A stretch of DNA of 64,000 bases from Pseudaminobacter soli (ex Li et al. 2025). GTDB lineage: Bacteria; Pseudomonadota; Alphaproteobacteria; Rhizobiales; Rhizobiaceae. Positions 16,149 through 26,413 of the stretch are shown here, in pieces (positions within the stretch are counted from its first letter, which is position 1; every line of letters starts with the position of its first letter). A model generated the notes under the pieces. That model saw only the letters and a list, made by a program, of their open reading frames with translations. It did not search any database and was not told where the DNA came from. The DNA lies in contig NZ_PXYL01000006.1 in NCBI RefSeq assembly GCF_003012705.1, positions 1 through 64,000 on the forward strand, in the 5' to 3' direction. Position numbers and translations under genes: made by a program.

Positions 16149-16943
16149 ATGACACATCCCTTGCCTCGACCGGTCGATGGCGCCGGCGCAGCATTGCCGA
16201 CGATCGAAACACGAGACCTCAGAAAGAACTTTGGCGCAGTGGAGGTGCTTAAGAGCGTGTCGTTCCGGGCATGTGAACACCAGGTCGTCTCCATCATAGG
16301 AGCGAGCGGATCGGGCAAGAGCACATTCCTGCGATGCCTCAATTTCTTGGAACAGCCCAGCGGGGGCGAAATACGTTTCAAGGGCGAAAGCCTGCATATC
16401 GACGGCGCCAAGGGCGGCGCCAGACAGAGGGACATCGAGCGCTTGCGCCGTCGCACCGGCATGGTTTTCCAGCAGTTCAATCTGTGGTCTCATTGGACGG
16501 TGTTGGAGAATGTCGCCAAGGTTCCCATGCATGTGCATGGTGTTTCCAAGGGGCTCGCCGAGAAGCGTGCTATCGAGCTACTCGCCAAAGTCGGCCTTGC
16601 TGGCAAGAAGGACGCCTATCCTTCCGCACTCTCCGGCGGTCAGCAGCAACGTGTTGCCATAGCGCGGGCGCTTGCCGTCGACCCCGAGCTTCTTTTGTTC
16701 GACGAACCGACTTCTGCCCTTGATCCGGAACTGGTGGGGGAGGTCCTCACTGTCATTCGTTCGCTGGCCATGGAAGGACGCACCATGATCGTGGTTACCC
16801 ACGAGATGGGGTTTGCGCGCGAGGTCTCCGACAAAGTCGTGTTCTTCCACAATGGTCGCATTGAAGAGGAGGGGGCGCCGGGGGAAATCTTGAAAAGGCC
16901 TCAAAGTCCGAGACTTGGCACTTTCCTGAGTTCTACCCGCTAG
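16149..16943 (+). CDS. Polar amino-acid ABC transporter ATP-binding protein (HisP/OccP-like)
   Basis: This 264-residue cytoplasmic ATPase shows Walker A GASGSGKS, a Q-loop (MVFQQFNLWSHWTVLENV), the signature LSGGQQQR and Walker B LLLFDEPTSALDP. An ATG at 16137 is possible, but the GGGAGAA just before 16149 makes the latter more likely. It follows the permease by 32 nt. No solute-binding protein gene is left in the cluster; it was probably lost in the 14,941 deletion. Confidence 0.9.
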   Translation: MTHPLPRPVDGAGAALPTIETRDLRKNFGAVEVLKSVSFRACEHQVVSIIGASGSGKSTFLRCLNFLEQPSGGEIRFKGESLHIDGAKGGARQRDIERLRRRTGMVFQQFNLWSHWTVLENVAKVPMHVHGVSKGLAEKRAIELLAKVGLAGKKDAYPSALSGGQQQRVAIARALAVDPELLLFDEPTSALDPELVGEVLTVIRSLAMEGRTMIVVTHEMGFAREVSDKVVFFHNGRIEEEGAPGEILKRPQSPRLGTFLSSTR

Positions 16944-17367
16944 GTTGAAGAGCGGCAAGATCCTGGCGCGGGCATTACCAGCCGACGCATATTCAAGAAC
17001 CGATGATTAACAAGGCCGGCACGGATTGGCTGGCGCGAGTTCTCTACTCGGTCCTGCAAGATTTTGCCTAATGCCAGGCATGATCTGTTGCCTGGCTTGG
17101 CCATAGGACCTCAGTGTCTATCAGAGATCATGACCTGAGGCGCGCGACCATGGGCATTCAGCCGCTTCGCAGTTTTTGCATCAGAGCTGCTTTGCATGAG
17201 CACGCTGAATCCCTTTGTCCCGTCCCACTCAAAGAGCAATAACCATCTACCCACGTAGACTCGGGCGATGGCGCCGTAAAGTGGGACGCCTTCACCAATT
17301 GTTGACACTGCTCGGAGGACACTTGGAAACCTGAACGACGCGCGACCCCTTGCAAGGAATCGTCCGC
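16944..17367. other. Intergenic stretch with a hairpin and an uncertain small ORF
   Basis: GCCAGGCA at 17073-17080 pairs with TGCCTGGC at 17089-17096 (8-nt loop), possibly a terminator for the ABC operon. A 65-codon minus-strand frame at 17111-17308 (VPLYGAIARVYVGRWLLLFE) is mildly protein-like, but a second frame overlaps it and neither has a good start. I leave both uncalled. Confidence 0.35.
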
Positions 17368-18096
17368 CTACGGAGCCATGTGTCGCTTGACTTCCTCGAA
17401 CAGCCGCTCGAGTTCCGGCCCTTCCAAGGTCTTTCGCACAAGGAGCTTTTTGGCGAGGAACACGATGGCGGCCTGCTGGCGAACGACCTCCTGGCGGGCA
17501 GCTTCGTAAGCCGTGTCGAGCCGGGCGTTGACCAAGCTCCTCAGGCCCGGTTCAAGCGCGAGAAGCACGGGGCGGTCGGCCTTCGGGCGATAGAGCAGAG
17601 GCCATTTGCGGGCGAAGTCTGGCGTTGCCTCCAAGGCGAAGGCGAATTCGTTCGCCAGTTCGATCTCATCGTGCGTTTCCGCGGCGTCGCAGGCCGGGAG
17701 GATTTCCTGTTCGGCAGCGCGGCCGCTCAGGATCCATACGAGCATCGTAGCGAGCAGTTCCTCGGTCAGATCGCCAAACTCCCTGTCTCCGACGGCCAGG
17801 CCAGCTTTCGGGGGCTCGATGGTGATTTTCTCGATCGTGCCCAGACCGAGACAGAGCCATCCTACGGCATGGGCAGCCTGATGAACTGCCAGCCGCTGCC
17901 ACAGCAACGGCGACCGTAGCGGCGGGATGCCGTCGTTCAGGGATTGAGCGGCCGAACCGTCTGGCGTTTCGGGTCCTCGGAACTGCGCTTCATCACCGTC
18001 GGATTGATTTGATGGGGAGTGCACCCTCGCGTGGTATCGACCGCTTCCCTGGCGATGACGGCCCGTCGTGCCTGTGTGATCGATTGACTGTGCCAT
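17368..18096 (-). CDS. FtsH/M41-peptidase-like protein with HQxxH in place of HExxH
   Basis: Residues 60-240 resemble the C-terminal peptidase domain of FtsH without its AAA domain: HQAAHAVGWLCLGLGTIEK (72-90), a GRAAEQ helix end at 125-130 with a following acidic segment, and a terminal helix bundle (AYEAARQEVVRQQAAIVFLA, KTLEGPELERLF). FtsH needs HExxH for zinc and catalysis. Here the glutamate codon is CAG, so the protein may bind zinc but should not hydrolyse efficiently. The N-terminal 60 residues are low-complexity, and a different 86-codon frame (17937-18197) overlaps them, so the true start is uncertain. The partner AAA gene lies upstream. Confidence 0.6.
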   Translation of the reverse strand: MAQSIDHTGTTGRHRQGSGRYHARVHSPSNQSDGDEAQFRGPETPDGSAAQSLNDGIPPLRSPLLWQRLAVHQAAHAVGWLCLGLGTIEKITIEPPKAGLAVGDREFGDLTEELLATMLVWILSGRAAEQEILPACDAAETHDEIELANEFAFALEATPDFARKWPLLYRPKADRPVLLALEPGLRSLVNARLDTAYEAARQEVVRQQAAIVFLAKKLLVRKTLEGPELERLFEEVKRHMAP

Positions 18097-18309
18097 TGGC
18101 CGTCCTTTCTTGCGCCGGGGGTACTTGCAGGAATCGTTGGCTCACATTCCCTGCCTGCAACGGTGATGCCGCGCTGCTCTAGTTCGAACGAAACCACGTT
18201 GATCCCACCCGAGTTCGTTAGCGGGTTGCTTCATGAGGGGCGGTCATCATGCGGAGTGCTTTCCGGGTGCTCATCGCCCCTTGTCAGCCCCCATCCCATC
18301 GGCAGTGCT

Positions 18310-19845
18310 TCACTGCCGCGCGCGGCCATCTTCCCGCACCTCGAAGAGCTTTTCGACGAGGCGCTGTAGCGTGCGGAGCGATCCGCCCGGCCAGGCGGCG
18401 CTGAGCGCATCGATCTCGACCTGGTCGAGCGGCGCCGCCCAACGTGGATCGTGGCCAAGTTCGGCATAGAGCCGCTCGAGGATGCGAGTGGCCAGCACCG
18501 TGAGTTGATCGGGGCCGGGCTGGGGAAAGCGCAGAATGCGGCATCGGTCGCGCAGCACGGCCGGAACGCTTTCGACCTGGTTGGCGGTCATCAGCCAGGA
18601 CACATGCGAGAGGTCGCAATTGGCCTCGACGTAAGGATCGAACCAACGTGCGGCGGTTTCTTTCTCGAGAAGACCGACCAGCACGTCATGAACATTGCCA
18701 TTGTGCCGGCTGGTCGCGACCTTCTCGATCTCGTCGAGGACGATCGCCGGGCCCGCGCATCCGTGCCGCCGGACGGCCATCACCGCGATACTCGGCTCGC
18801 CGGTGGACCAGCGTCGCGCTGTCCCGCCGATGTAGCTGTCGCCGATGCCGCCGCAGGGAACCATCTCGTAGGGAAGTCCGAGCTCCTCCAGCAAGCGGCG
18901 CGCAAACCGCGACTTGCCGCCGCCGGGTGGCCCCAAAAGAATGGTCGGCCGCAAGTGCAGATGTCCCCGGCCGATGAGCTTTTGGAGAATGGCGTCGATG
19001 ACGGTGGTCGCATGGGGGAATTCCGCAACCAGCCGCGCCCGCACGATCGTCAGGTTCGGCATGCGGGGGAGCTGCAGCGGTTTCCCGAGCAGGTTTCCGA
19101 ACTCCTTGACGACTCTCTTGCCTTCGGCGGTGGTTTCGTTGCCGATGCACCGGAACACGATGGCAGTCCCACCCGGCGAGGCGGCTTCTTTCGTCCGCTT
19201 CTCGGCACCGCCTGCTTCACGGTCGCTGGCGCGCGCGTCGACCGCCGCGGCTACAGCGGCGAACTGTCGGCCCTCGATGGCCATCCTGAAGCGATGTTCG
19301 AGGCCGCTCAGCTCCCAGAACGATCCCCTCTGTCGATGCCGGCCGCTGTCGTCCCGCTGCATCCGGGCGATCGAGCACGAGTGCGCGCTCCAGCCGAGCG
19401 CGCGCCACAAAAGCTCAACCTCCTCGCATTCGCGCAGATCGGTGAGCGCCAGCGTGGCCATTTCCCCGGCGATCCGGGCAACCGCATCCGGATCGCCGAA
19501 GTTGGCGAGGTAGAACTGGCAGCGAAGCAGGCCAGCCTCCACCACGGCACGCTCCTTGCTGTCCGTCGCGGCAAGGACGATCGCAAGGCTCTGGACGGCA
19601 TGTTGGCTCGGCTCCATGACCAGTTCGTCCAGCGAGGCGGCAAGGCCTGCCAGCGTCGGCTTGCCACGCTTCTTGATCCGACACGACAGCCGCGTGGCGT
19701 ATTCGCGGATGTCTGCCGCGAGCTCGCCGCGGAGGAAGCCCATGCCGCGCAGCAGCTCTTCCTCGGTCGGCAGGTGCCGGCCGATGCGCGCGGCATGCTG
19801 GCGGCGCTTGAAATGCCGCCGCTGTGAGGTTTCCTTGGCTGTCAT
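18310..19845 (-). CDS. Lon-like AAA+ ATPase without protease domain
   Basis: This 511-residue protein has an N-terminal helical region (1-290) of unknown type and a C-terminal AAA+ module closest to Lon. Walker A is GPPGGGKS (305-312), followed by the Lon-style CGGIGDSYIGGTARRWSTG, Walker B AIVLDEIEK (367-375), sensor-1 LMTAN and arginine-rich VLRDRCRI (430-437). No Ser-Lys protease domain follows. It lies 12 nt after a small DUF-type gene and upstream of the M41-like gene, so it may remodel substrates for that partner, like FtsH split into two polypeptides. That link is inferred from order only. Confidence 0.8.
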   Translation of the reverse strand: MTAKETSQRRHFKRRQHAARIGRHLPTEEELLRGMGFLRGELAADIREYATRLSCRIKKRGKPTLAGLAASLDELVMEPSQHAVQSLAIVLAATDSKERAVVEAGLLRCQFYLANFGDPDAVARIAGEMATLALTDLRECEEVELLWRALGWSAHSCSIARMQRDDSGRHRQRGSFWELSGLEHRFRMAIEGRQFAAVAAAVDARASDREAGGAEKRTKEAASPGGTAIVFRCIGNETTAEGKRVVKEFGNLLGKPLQLPRMPNLTIVRARLVAEFPHATTVIDAILQKLIGRGHLHLRPTILLGPPGGGKSRFARRLLEELGLPYEMVPCGGIGDSYIGGTARRWSTGEPSIAVMAVRRHGCAGPAIVLDEIEKVATSRHNGNVHDVLVGLLEKETAARWFDPYVEANCDLSHVSWLMTANQVESVPAVLRDRCRILRFPQPGPDQLTVLATRILERLYAELGHDPRWAAPLDQVEIDALSAAWPGGSLRTLQRLVEKLFEVREDGRARQ

Positions 19846-19857
19846 CTTGGCCGCCGC

Positions 19858-20202
19858 TCAGGCATCCGGCCGAGACTGCTCGACCGGACGGCCAAGCCGA
19901 TACCAGCGCGACAGCGTTCGCGCCCAGGTCCGGTCTTCCGACATCAACCACAGGTCCGACGTTGCGATTGCCCGGTTCACCCCAGAGAGGCGTGGATGAC
20001 CGGTCGAAAGCCCGGCCAGGCAGGGCACCGGTCGGTGGCCAAGGATCCATCGGTCGAGGATCGGGGCGTCCTCTCCGCCTGCCAGTGCCTGTGGCGGTTC
20101 ACCGCGCCGGATGCCCTCCATGTCGGCAACGAGGCGCGCCAGCCGTTCAGTCTCGAACACGAATGCTTCATTCGGGTGCTCGCGCGGGGTGAACAACAAC
20201 AT
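19858..20202 (-). CDS. Small protein, DUF6634-like, paralogue 1
   Basis: The 114-residue product from the ATG at 20202 begins MLLFTPREHPNEAFVFETER. A longer frame to 20355 has a serine/arginine-rich shadow-like N-terminus and is rejected. The C-terminal half (GHPRLSGVNRAIATSDLWLM, RTWARTLSRWYRLGRPV) aligns with the neighbouring paralogue. I believe this is the rhizobial family catalogued as DUF6634, but cannot verify it here. It sits 12 nt before the AAA ATPase gene, so the two are probably co-expressed. Confidence 0.65.
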   Translation of the reverse strand: MLLFTPREHPNEAFVFETERLARLVADMEGIRRGEPPQALAGGEDAPILDRWILGHRPVPCLAGLSTGHPRLSGVNRAIATSDLWLMSEDRTWARTLSRWYRLGRPVEQSRPDA

Positions 20203-20358
20203 TGGCAGGTCTCTATCTGGAATGGGGCAAGGATCCGCGAACGAATCCTGCGATCTTCGAGATGTCGATATGCAGATCGGAGATGAAGATGTCCCTCGAC
20301 TGCACTGACACCGTCGGCTTTGCGAGGTTGCAGGAGTCACGCTTTGCGCGGTCACGTA

Positions 20359-20658
20359 TCATGCCTTGCCAACGCCTACAGAATGCCCAAGGCGGTACCA
20401 ACGGTTGATCGTACGCGCGATGCCGATCCCCGTGTCCATGTATATGAGCTGGCTTGTCATGATCTCACGACCGTCAATCAGAGAAGGATGACCAAAGACG
20501 TATCCAGACAGACACGGTGTCCGACGTGAAAGCATTTGATGGACTTCGAGGAGGGGAGCGGTGTCGAGAGATTCTATTGTGAGCGAGCCGGTTTCGACCA
20601 CACGCAAGTCGGCGGAAAGCCGCTGCGCATCGTCCGCACTCATGTAGGCGAACTTCAT
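20359..20658 (-). CDS. Small protein, DUF6634-like, paralogue 2
   Basis: Ninety-nine residues from the ATG at 20658 (MKFAYMSADDAQRLSADLRV). The shared signature with paralogue 1 is GHPSLIDGREIMTSQLIYMD followed by IARTINRWYRLG. The start is set by an AGGAC-type site and by the operator-rich region immediately upstream. It is the first gene of the minus-strand module, divergent from an XRE regulator. No enzymatic motif is visible. Confidence 0.65.
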   Translation of the reverse strand: MKFAYMSADDAQRLSADLRVVETGSLTIESLDTAPLLEVHQMLSRRTPCLSGYVFGHPSLIDGREIMTSQLIYMDTGIGIARTINRWYRLGHSVGVGKA

Positions 20659-20674
20659 GGAGAAATGTCCTCTT

Positions 20675-20747
20675 TTAGCGATTCGAAGCCGGCAACGCCG
20701 CAAAACGCGTTAGCGATCCGTTCGCGTAAATTAGCGATATGATCGCT
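20675..20747. promoter_or_regulatory. Repeated TTAGCGAT operator cluster
   Basis: The octamer TTAGCGAT occurs three times in the 160-nt divergent intergenic region, at 20675-20682, 20710-20717 and 20731-20738. The last copy is followed by the complementary ATCGCT at 20742-20747, making an interrupted palindrome. The neighbouring XRE protein is the obvious candidate binder, controlling itself and the opposite module. Confidence 0.55.
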
Positions 20748-20818
20748 CTTTTTCGCGAGTCGTTCGCTAGTGTCAACATTTATTTGCGAAGTGGAGATTT
20801 TGGTGACACCAAGGCGAC

Positions 20819-21079
20819 ATGAGGCCGCCTTCACGAATGCTTGCCGTCGCACGACTTATCCTTGGTCAAACCCAGGCCGAGGTTGCGGAGCTTTCCGGTA
20901 TAAGTCCTCGCACGATCTATATGATCGAAAAGGGCGCCGCCGGTATCGCAAGTGTCGAAAAGTTGGTCCGCCACTATGGGAAATGCGGGGTCATTTTTCT
21001 CGCACCTAGCGGGACAGAAGGATGGGGAATCCGCGCCAACTTCGTGGTCACGTCATATGACGATGAGCGGCCAGAGTGA
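20819..21079 (+). CDS. XRE-family helix-turn-helix regulator
   Basis: The 86-residue protein is essentially one Cro/CI-type HTH (residues 8-55: ARLILGQTQAEVAELSGISP, RTIYMIEKGAAGIASVEKLV) plus a short tail ending SYDDERPE. It starts beside the TTAGCGAT repeats and is divergent from the DUF-AAA-M41 module. It is likely the module's repressor. The same frame stays open for 79 more codons after its TGA, so it may be a truncated version of a longer protein. Confidence 0.8.
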   Translation: MRPPSRMLAVARLILGQTQAEVAELSGISPRTIYMIEKGAAGIASVEKLVRHYGKCGVIFLAPSGTEGWGIRANFVVTSYDDERPE

Positions 21080-21319
21080 CCCGCCGCGCTACAGCTCAAA
21101 GCCGCCCCCTATGTCGAGGGTCAAAGGGCTGCGCCGGAAAATGACGGCCGATCGGCCGACTTGTTGATTGATTTTGACGACAAGGCCTCGTCCGCTGCAG
21201 TGGAGGAGGCTCTCTCAGCCTTGTTGGCTTCCAAGCGGAATGCGTGCTGTTCGATCGCCATTGGGCGATCGGGGCGCATGCTTCATTCTGCTCGAGAATT
21301 GCTGTCGACTAACTGGTGA
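21080..21319 (+). other. Open frame in phase beyond the XRE stop codon
   Basis: After the TGA at 21077 the same frame runs to a second TGA at 21317 and reads AALQLKAAPYVEGQRAAPEN, LLIDFDDKASSAAVEEALSA, SIAIGRSGRMLHSARELLST. It has no ATG near its beginning. This may be the remainder of a longer ancestral XRE protein split by a nonsense mutation, or chance. No other gene is visible between the XRE gene and gyrB. Confidence 0.3.
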
Positions 21320-21378
21320 CGGTCAAGGCGTTTAAGCCGCTCGCGTCGCTCCTGGAACCCGAACTTTCTGAAGAACGG

Positions 21379-21419
21379 GAATCTTGTTCCGTAGTTTCTC
21401 ACTACCGTGAACAAGATTC
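21379..21419. repeat. Inverted repeat downstream of gyrB
   Basis: GAATCTTGTTC at 21379-21389 is exactly inverted at 21409-21419, and inside it GTAGT and ACTAC (21391-21395, 21401-21405) pair again around TTCTC. The hairpin lies 45 nt beyond the gyrB stop, where accessory DNA meets core DNA. It is AT-rich and has no U-tract, so a terminator is only one option; a recombination end is another. Confidence 0.5.
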
Positions 21420-21463
21420 TCATTATTTCTGACGCTGACCACCGTGCTTATTATTGGCGGGCG

Positions 21464-23980
<2,517 letters not shown>

Positions 23981-24087
23981 TCATCTTTCAGATATAGGCG
24001 CTTCGACGTGTTTTTCCAAGTTTTACAAGGATTTTGCGGGGGAAATTGGGCGATCTCCGAGGCGTTCCGGATGGCTTGCTTCAGAGC

Positions 24088-24990
24088 TTAAACCAATACT
24101 CCGCCGCGCAGCAGGTCGACCTTTGCCGTGACCACTTCGGCCAGCACCCCGCCGGCCAGCCGGATGAGCGGATCGTTGCGCCGGCTTTCGTGCCAGCAGA
24201 CCCAGAGCTGCGCCGGAAAGGAGGGCAGCGCCTCGCAGCGTACCAGCTCGGGCGCGGTGGCGGCGGCGACTGCGGGCAGGGCGGCGAGCCCGAGGCCGGA
24301 TTCAGCCGCCGCAAGCAGTCCGGGCAGCGAATTGGAGCGGAAAGCGACGCGGCCTGCGCCTGCCTTGCCTTCCAGATAGGCCAGCGGCGGTGCCGCTGCC
24401 ACGATGCCTTCGCCGACAATCACCGGATAGCGAGCTATGTCGTCTTCGGCTTCCGGCATGCCGAAATCATGCAGGAATGCGCGGCTGGCATAGATGGCCC
24501 ACAGCGTATCTGGCATGCGCTTGCGCACGATGTCGGGCTGCTCGTTGGCGCCGCCTGCGCGCAGCGCGATATCGGCCTCGCCGGCCGCGAGGTCCAGGCG
24601 CCGGTCGGAGACGATGATCTCGGCATTGATGCCAGGATGCCTAGTCCTGAGCAGGGATGCCGCCGGTGCGAGCAGTGCGCGGGCCATGTATTCGGTGCCG
24701 GTGATGCGCACCGTGCCTGACACATTGCGCTGGCGCGAGCGAATCTTTTGTTCGAGCGCATCGGCCGCCTTTTCCGCTGCCGAAGCGAGGTCGAGCACGG
24801 CGCGGCCCTCTTCGGTGATGCGATAGCCGGACTGCTGGCGGTGGAATAGCGTCACGCCCAGCGCGGTCTCCAGCGCCTTGATGCGCCGTGCAACCGTAGT
24901 CTGGTTCACGCCGAGCGCAGCCGAAGCCTTCAGCGTCGACTCGTGTCGCGTGGTCGCCAGGAAGTAGCGGAGATCGTTCCAGTCGAACAT
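24088..24990 (-). CDS. LysR-family transcriptional regulator
   Basis: This 300-residue regulator starts MFDWNDLRYFLATTRHESTL, with the winged HTH over residues 1-62 (AALGVNQTTVARRIKALETA) and a LysR substrate domain from about 90. The MFDWNDLRYFL opening is typical of the group that controls small oxidoreductase or cyclase genes. It is divergent from the SnoaL-like gene starting 153 nt away, its probable target. Effector unknown. Confidence 0.92.
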   Translation of the reverse strand: MFDWNDLRYFLATTRHESTLKASAALGVNQTTVARRIKALETALGVTLFHRQQSGYRITEEGRAVLDLASAAEKAADALEQKIRSRQRNVSGTVRITGTEYMARALLAPAASLLRTRHPGINAEIIVSDRRLDLAAGEADIALRAGGANEQPDIVRKRMPDTLWAIYASRAFLHDFGMPEAEDDIARYPVIVGEGIVAAAPPLAYLEGKAGAGRVAFRSNSLPGLLAAAESGLGLAALPAVAAATAPELVRCEALPSFPAQLWVCWHESRRNDPLIRLAGGVLAEVVTAKVDLLRGGVLV

Positions 24991-25142
24991 CGCCCATTCT
25001 GCACAAATGCAGAACCGTTAGGCAAGTGGGTCAACTGCCTGCCACGGCGGTGAGCGGCTATACGGCAGATCGTCATCGACCGGCCGGCCCTGACTTTTCC
25101 GTTCCCATCACCGCCGCCAAGCTGCGGCAGCAGGAGACAGTC

Positions 25143-25547
25143 ATGCTTCATGAACAGCAGAACAAGGATGTGGTGCGCGCCTATGTCGAGGCGATGAACG
25201 CCGGCGATTTCGACAGGCTGGAAGGCTTGTTCGCCAAGGACACGAATATCCACGGTGTGCTCGGCCGCGGCTCGCTCGACATCGCCATGCCGATATGGCG
25301 CGAGCTGCACGGCGCACTCGCCATGCATCTGGAAATCGAGGAACTGGCGGCAGATGGCGACACTGTGGTGGCCCGCTTCCGCGAGACCGGCCGCTCGGGA
25401 GCCGAGTTCCGGGGCCTGCGTGCCACCGGCAGGACCTACGAGATCATCGCCATCGAGTGGTTCACCATCCGCAACGGCCTGATCACCGACCGCTGGGGCG
25501 TGCGCGACAGCGCAGCGCAAGCCCGCCAGATCGGCTGGCAGGCATGA
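25143..25547 (+). CDS. SnoaL-like (NTF2-fold) ester cyclase family protein
   Basis: The 134-residue product from the ATG at 25143 (MLHEQQNKDVVRAYVEAMNA) follows a CAGGAGACAGTC ribosome site; the longer frame to 25026 crosses the regulator's promoter. It is a single NTF2-like domain with the SnoaL pattern: AMNAGDFDRLEGLF, DGDTVVARFRETGRS and IEWFTIRNGLITDRWGV. Relatives are polyketide cyclases or uncharacterised steroid-isomerase-like proteins. Probably regulated by the adjacent LysR protein. Confidence 0.8.
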   Translation: MLHEQQNKDVVRAYVEAMNAGDFDRLEGLFAKDTNIHGVLGRGSLDIAMPIWRELHGALAMHLEIEELAADGDTVVARFRETGRSGAEFRGLRATGRTYEIIAIEWFTIRNGLITDRWGVRDSAAQARQIGWQA

Positions 25548-25626
25548 GCCGGTTTTCGCCCATTCGCCCCGCCTGGTGCAGGCAGGGCGAGTTTCCCAAC
25601 TGGCTCTATCTGGCCACGCCTGCGGG

Positions 25627-26214
25627 TCAGGCGGCGGCAGCGGCCTGCTTGGCCGGACGCAGCGCTTTGAGGGCGCCAGTCCAGCTGTCGAGCTCGTCCA
25701 GCATGGTCTTTGCGCCGGCGGTGATGAGATCGTTCGGCTTGAACTGGCCGTCGGCCAGGAACTGCGGATAGTTCGGCACCGGAACGCCTTCCGGGATCGG
25801 CACGATCTTGACGGTGTTCAGAAGCGTCTTGGCCGATTCCACGGCGCGCAGGCCGCCCGAAACGCCGCCATAGCTCAGGAAGCCGGCCGGCTTGTAGTTC
25901 CATTCGGTCGACAGATAGGTGATGGCATTCACCAGCGGCGCCGGGATGAAATAGTTGTATTCCGGCGTCACGAACACAAAGGCATCGCCTTCGGCAATGG
26001 TCTGCGACCACTGCTTGGTGTGCTCGTTCTCATACTGGCCGAGGCGCGGGTGCTTCGGCTCGTCGAACAGCGGCAGGTTGAATTCGGCAATGTCCACCAG
26101 CACCGGTTCGAACTTGCCATGTTCGCGCGCGAAATCGGCAAACCACTTGGCGAAGAGGGGGCCGACGCGGCCCGGCCGGGTGCTGCCGATGATGATGTGG
26201 AGCTTGTGCTTCAA
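25627..26214 (-). CDS. NADPH-dependent FMN reductase family protein
   Basis: This 195-residue flavodoxin-like enzyme shows the phosphate-binding GSTRPGRVGPLFAKW at residues 10-24 and the family motif VTPEYNYFIPAPLVNAITY near 83-101. Relatives of the ChrR/YieF/ArsH class reduce quinones, azo dyes, chromate or free flavins with NAD(P)H and protect against oxidants. It is monocistronic with its own upstream region. The natural substrate cannot be read from sequence. Confidence 0.88.
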   Translation of the reverse strand: MKHKLHIIIGSTRPGRVGPLFAKWFADFAREHGKFEPVLVDIAEFNLPLFDEPKHPRLGQYENEHTKQWSQTIAEGDAFVFVTPEYNYFIPAPLVNAITYLSTEWNYKPAGFLSYGGVSGGLRAVESAKTLLNTVKIVPIPEGVPVPNYPQFLADGQFKPNDLITAGAKTMLDELDSWTGALKALRPAKQAAAAA

Positions 26215-26413
26215 TGTCGTAATCCCTATGCGATTCTGGTCACCAAAGGTAACTTAGGGAGGAAATGGGCCTAACGCTTCCGGAAGGCAAGCAAGCACTT
26301 TTTGGTAACCGGCCAAATTGCGGGTGACGCAGCGTTCACCCTTTGCAAACGCGGTCTTCGTTTCTGTGGACGGGGGCGCTCGCGGCGCTTACATAGACCG
26401 GATGGAGGACACG

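Noticed and set aside
17111-17308. 65-codon ORF after the ABC operon
   Set aside because: No ribosome site, no homologue known and an overlapping alternative frame.
17937-18197. 86-codon frame overlapping the M41-like N-terminus
   Set aside because: It may be genuine, but the two frames compete and neither start is decisive, so I kept only the M41-like call and noted the doubt.
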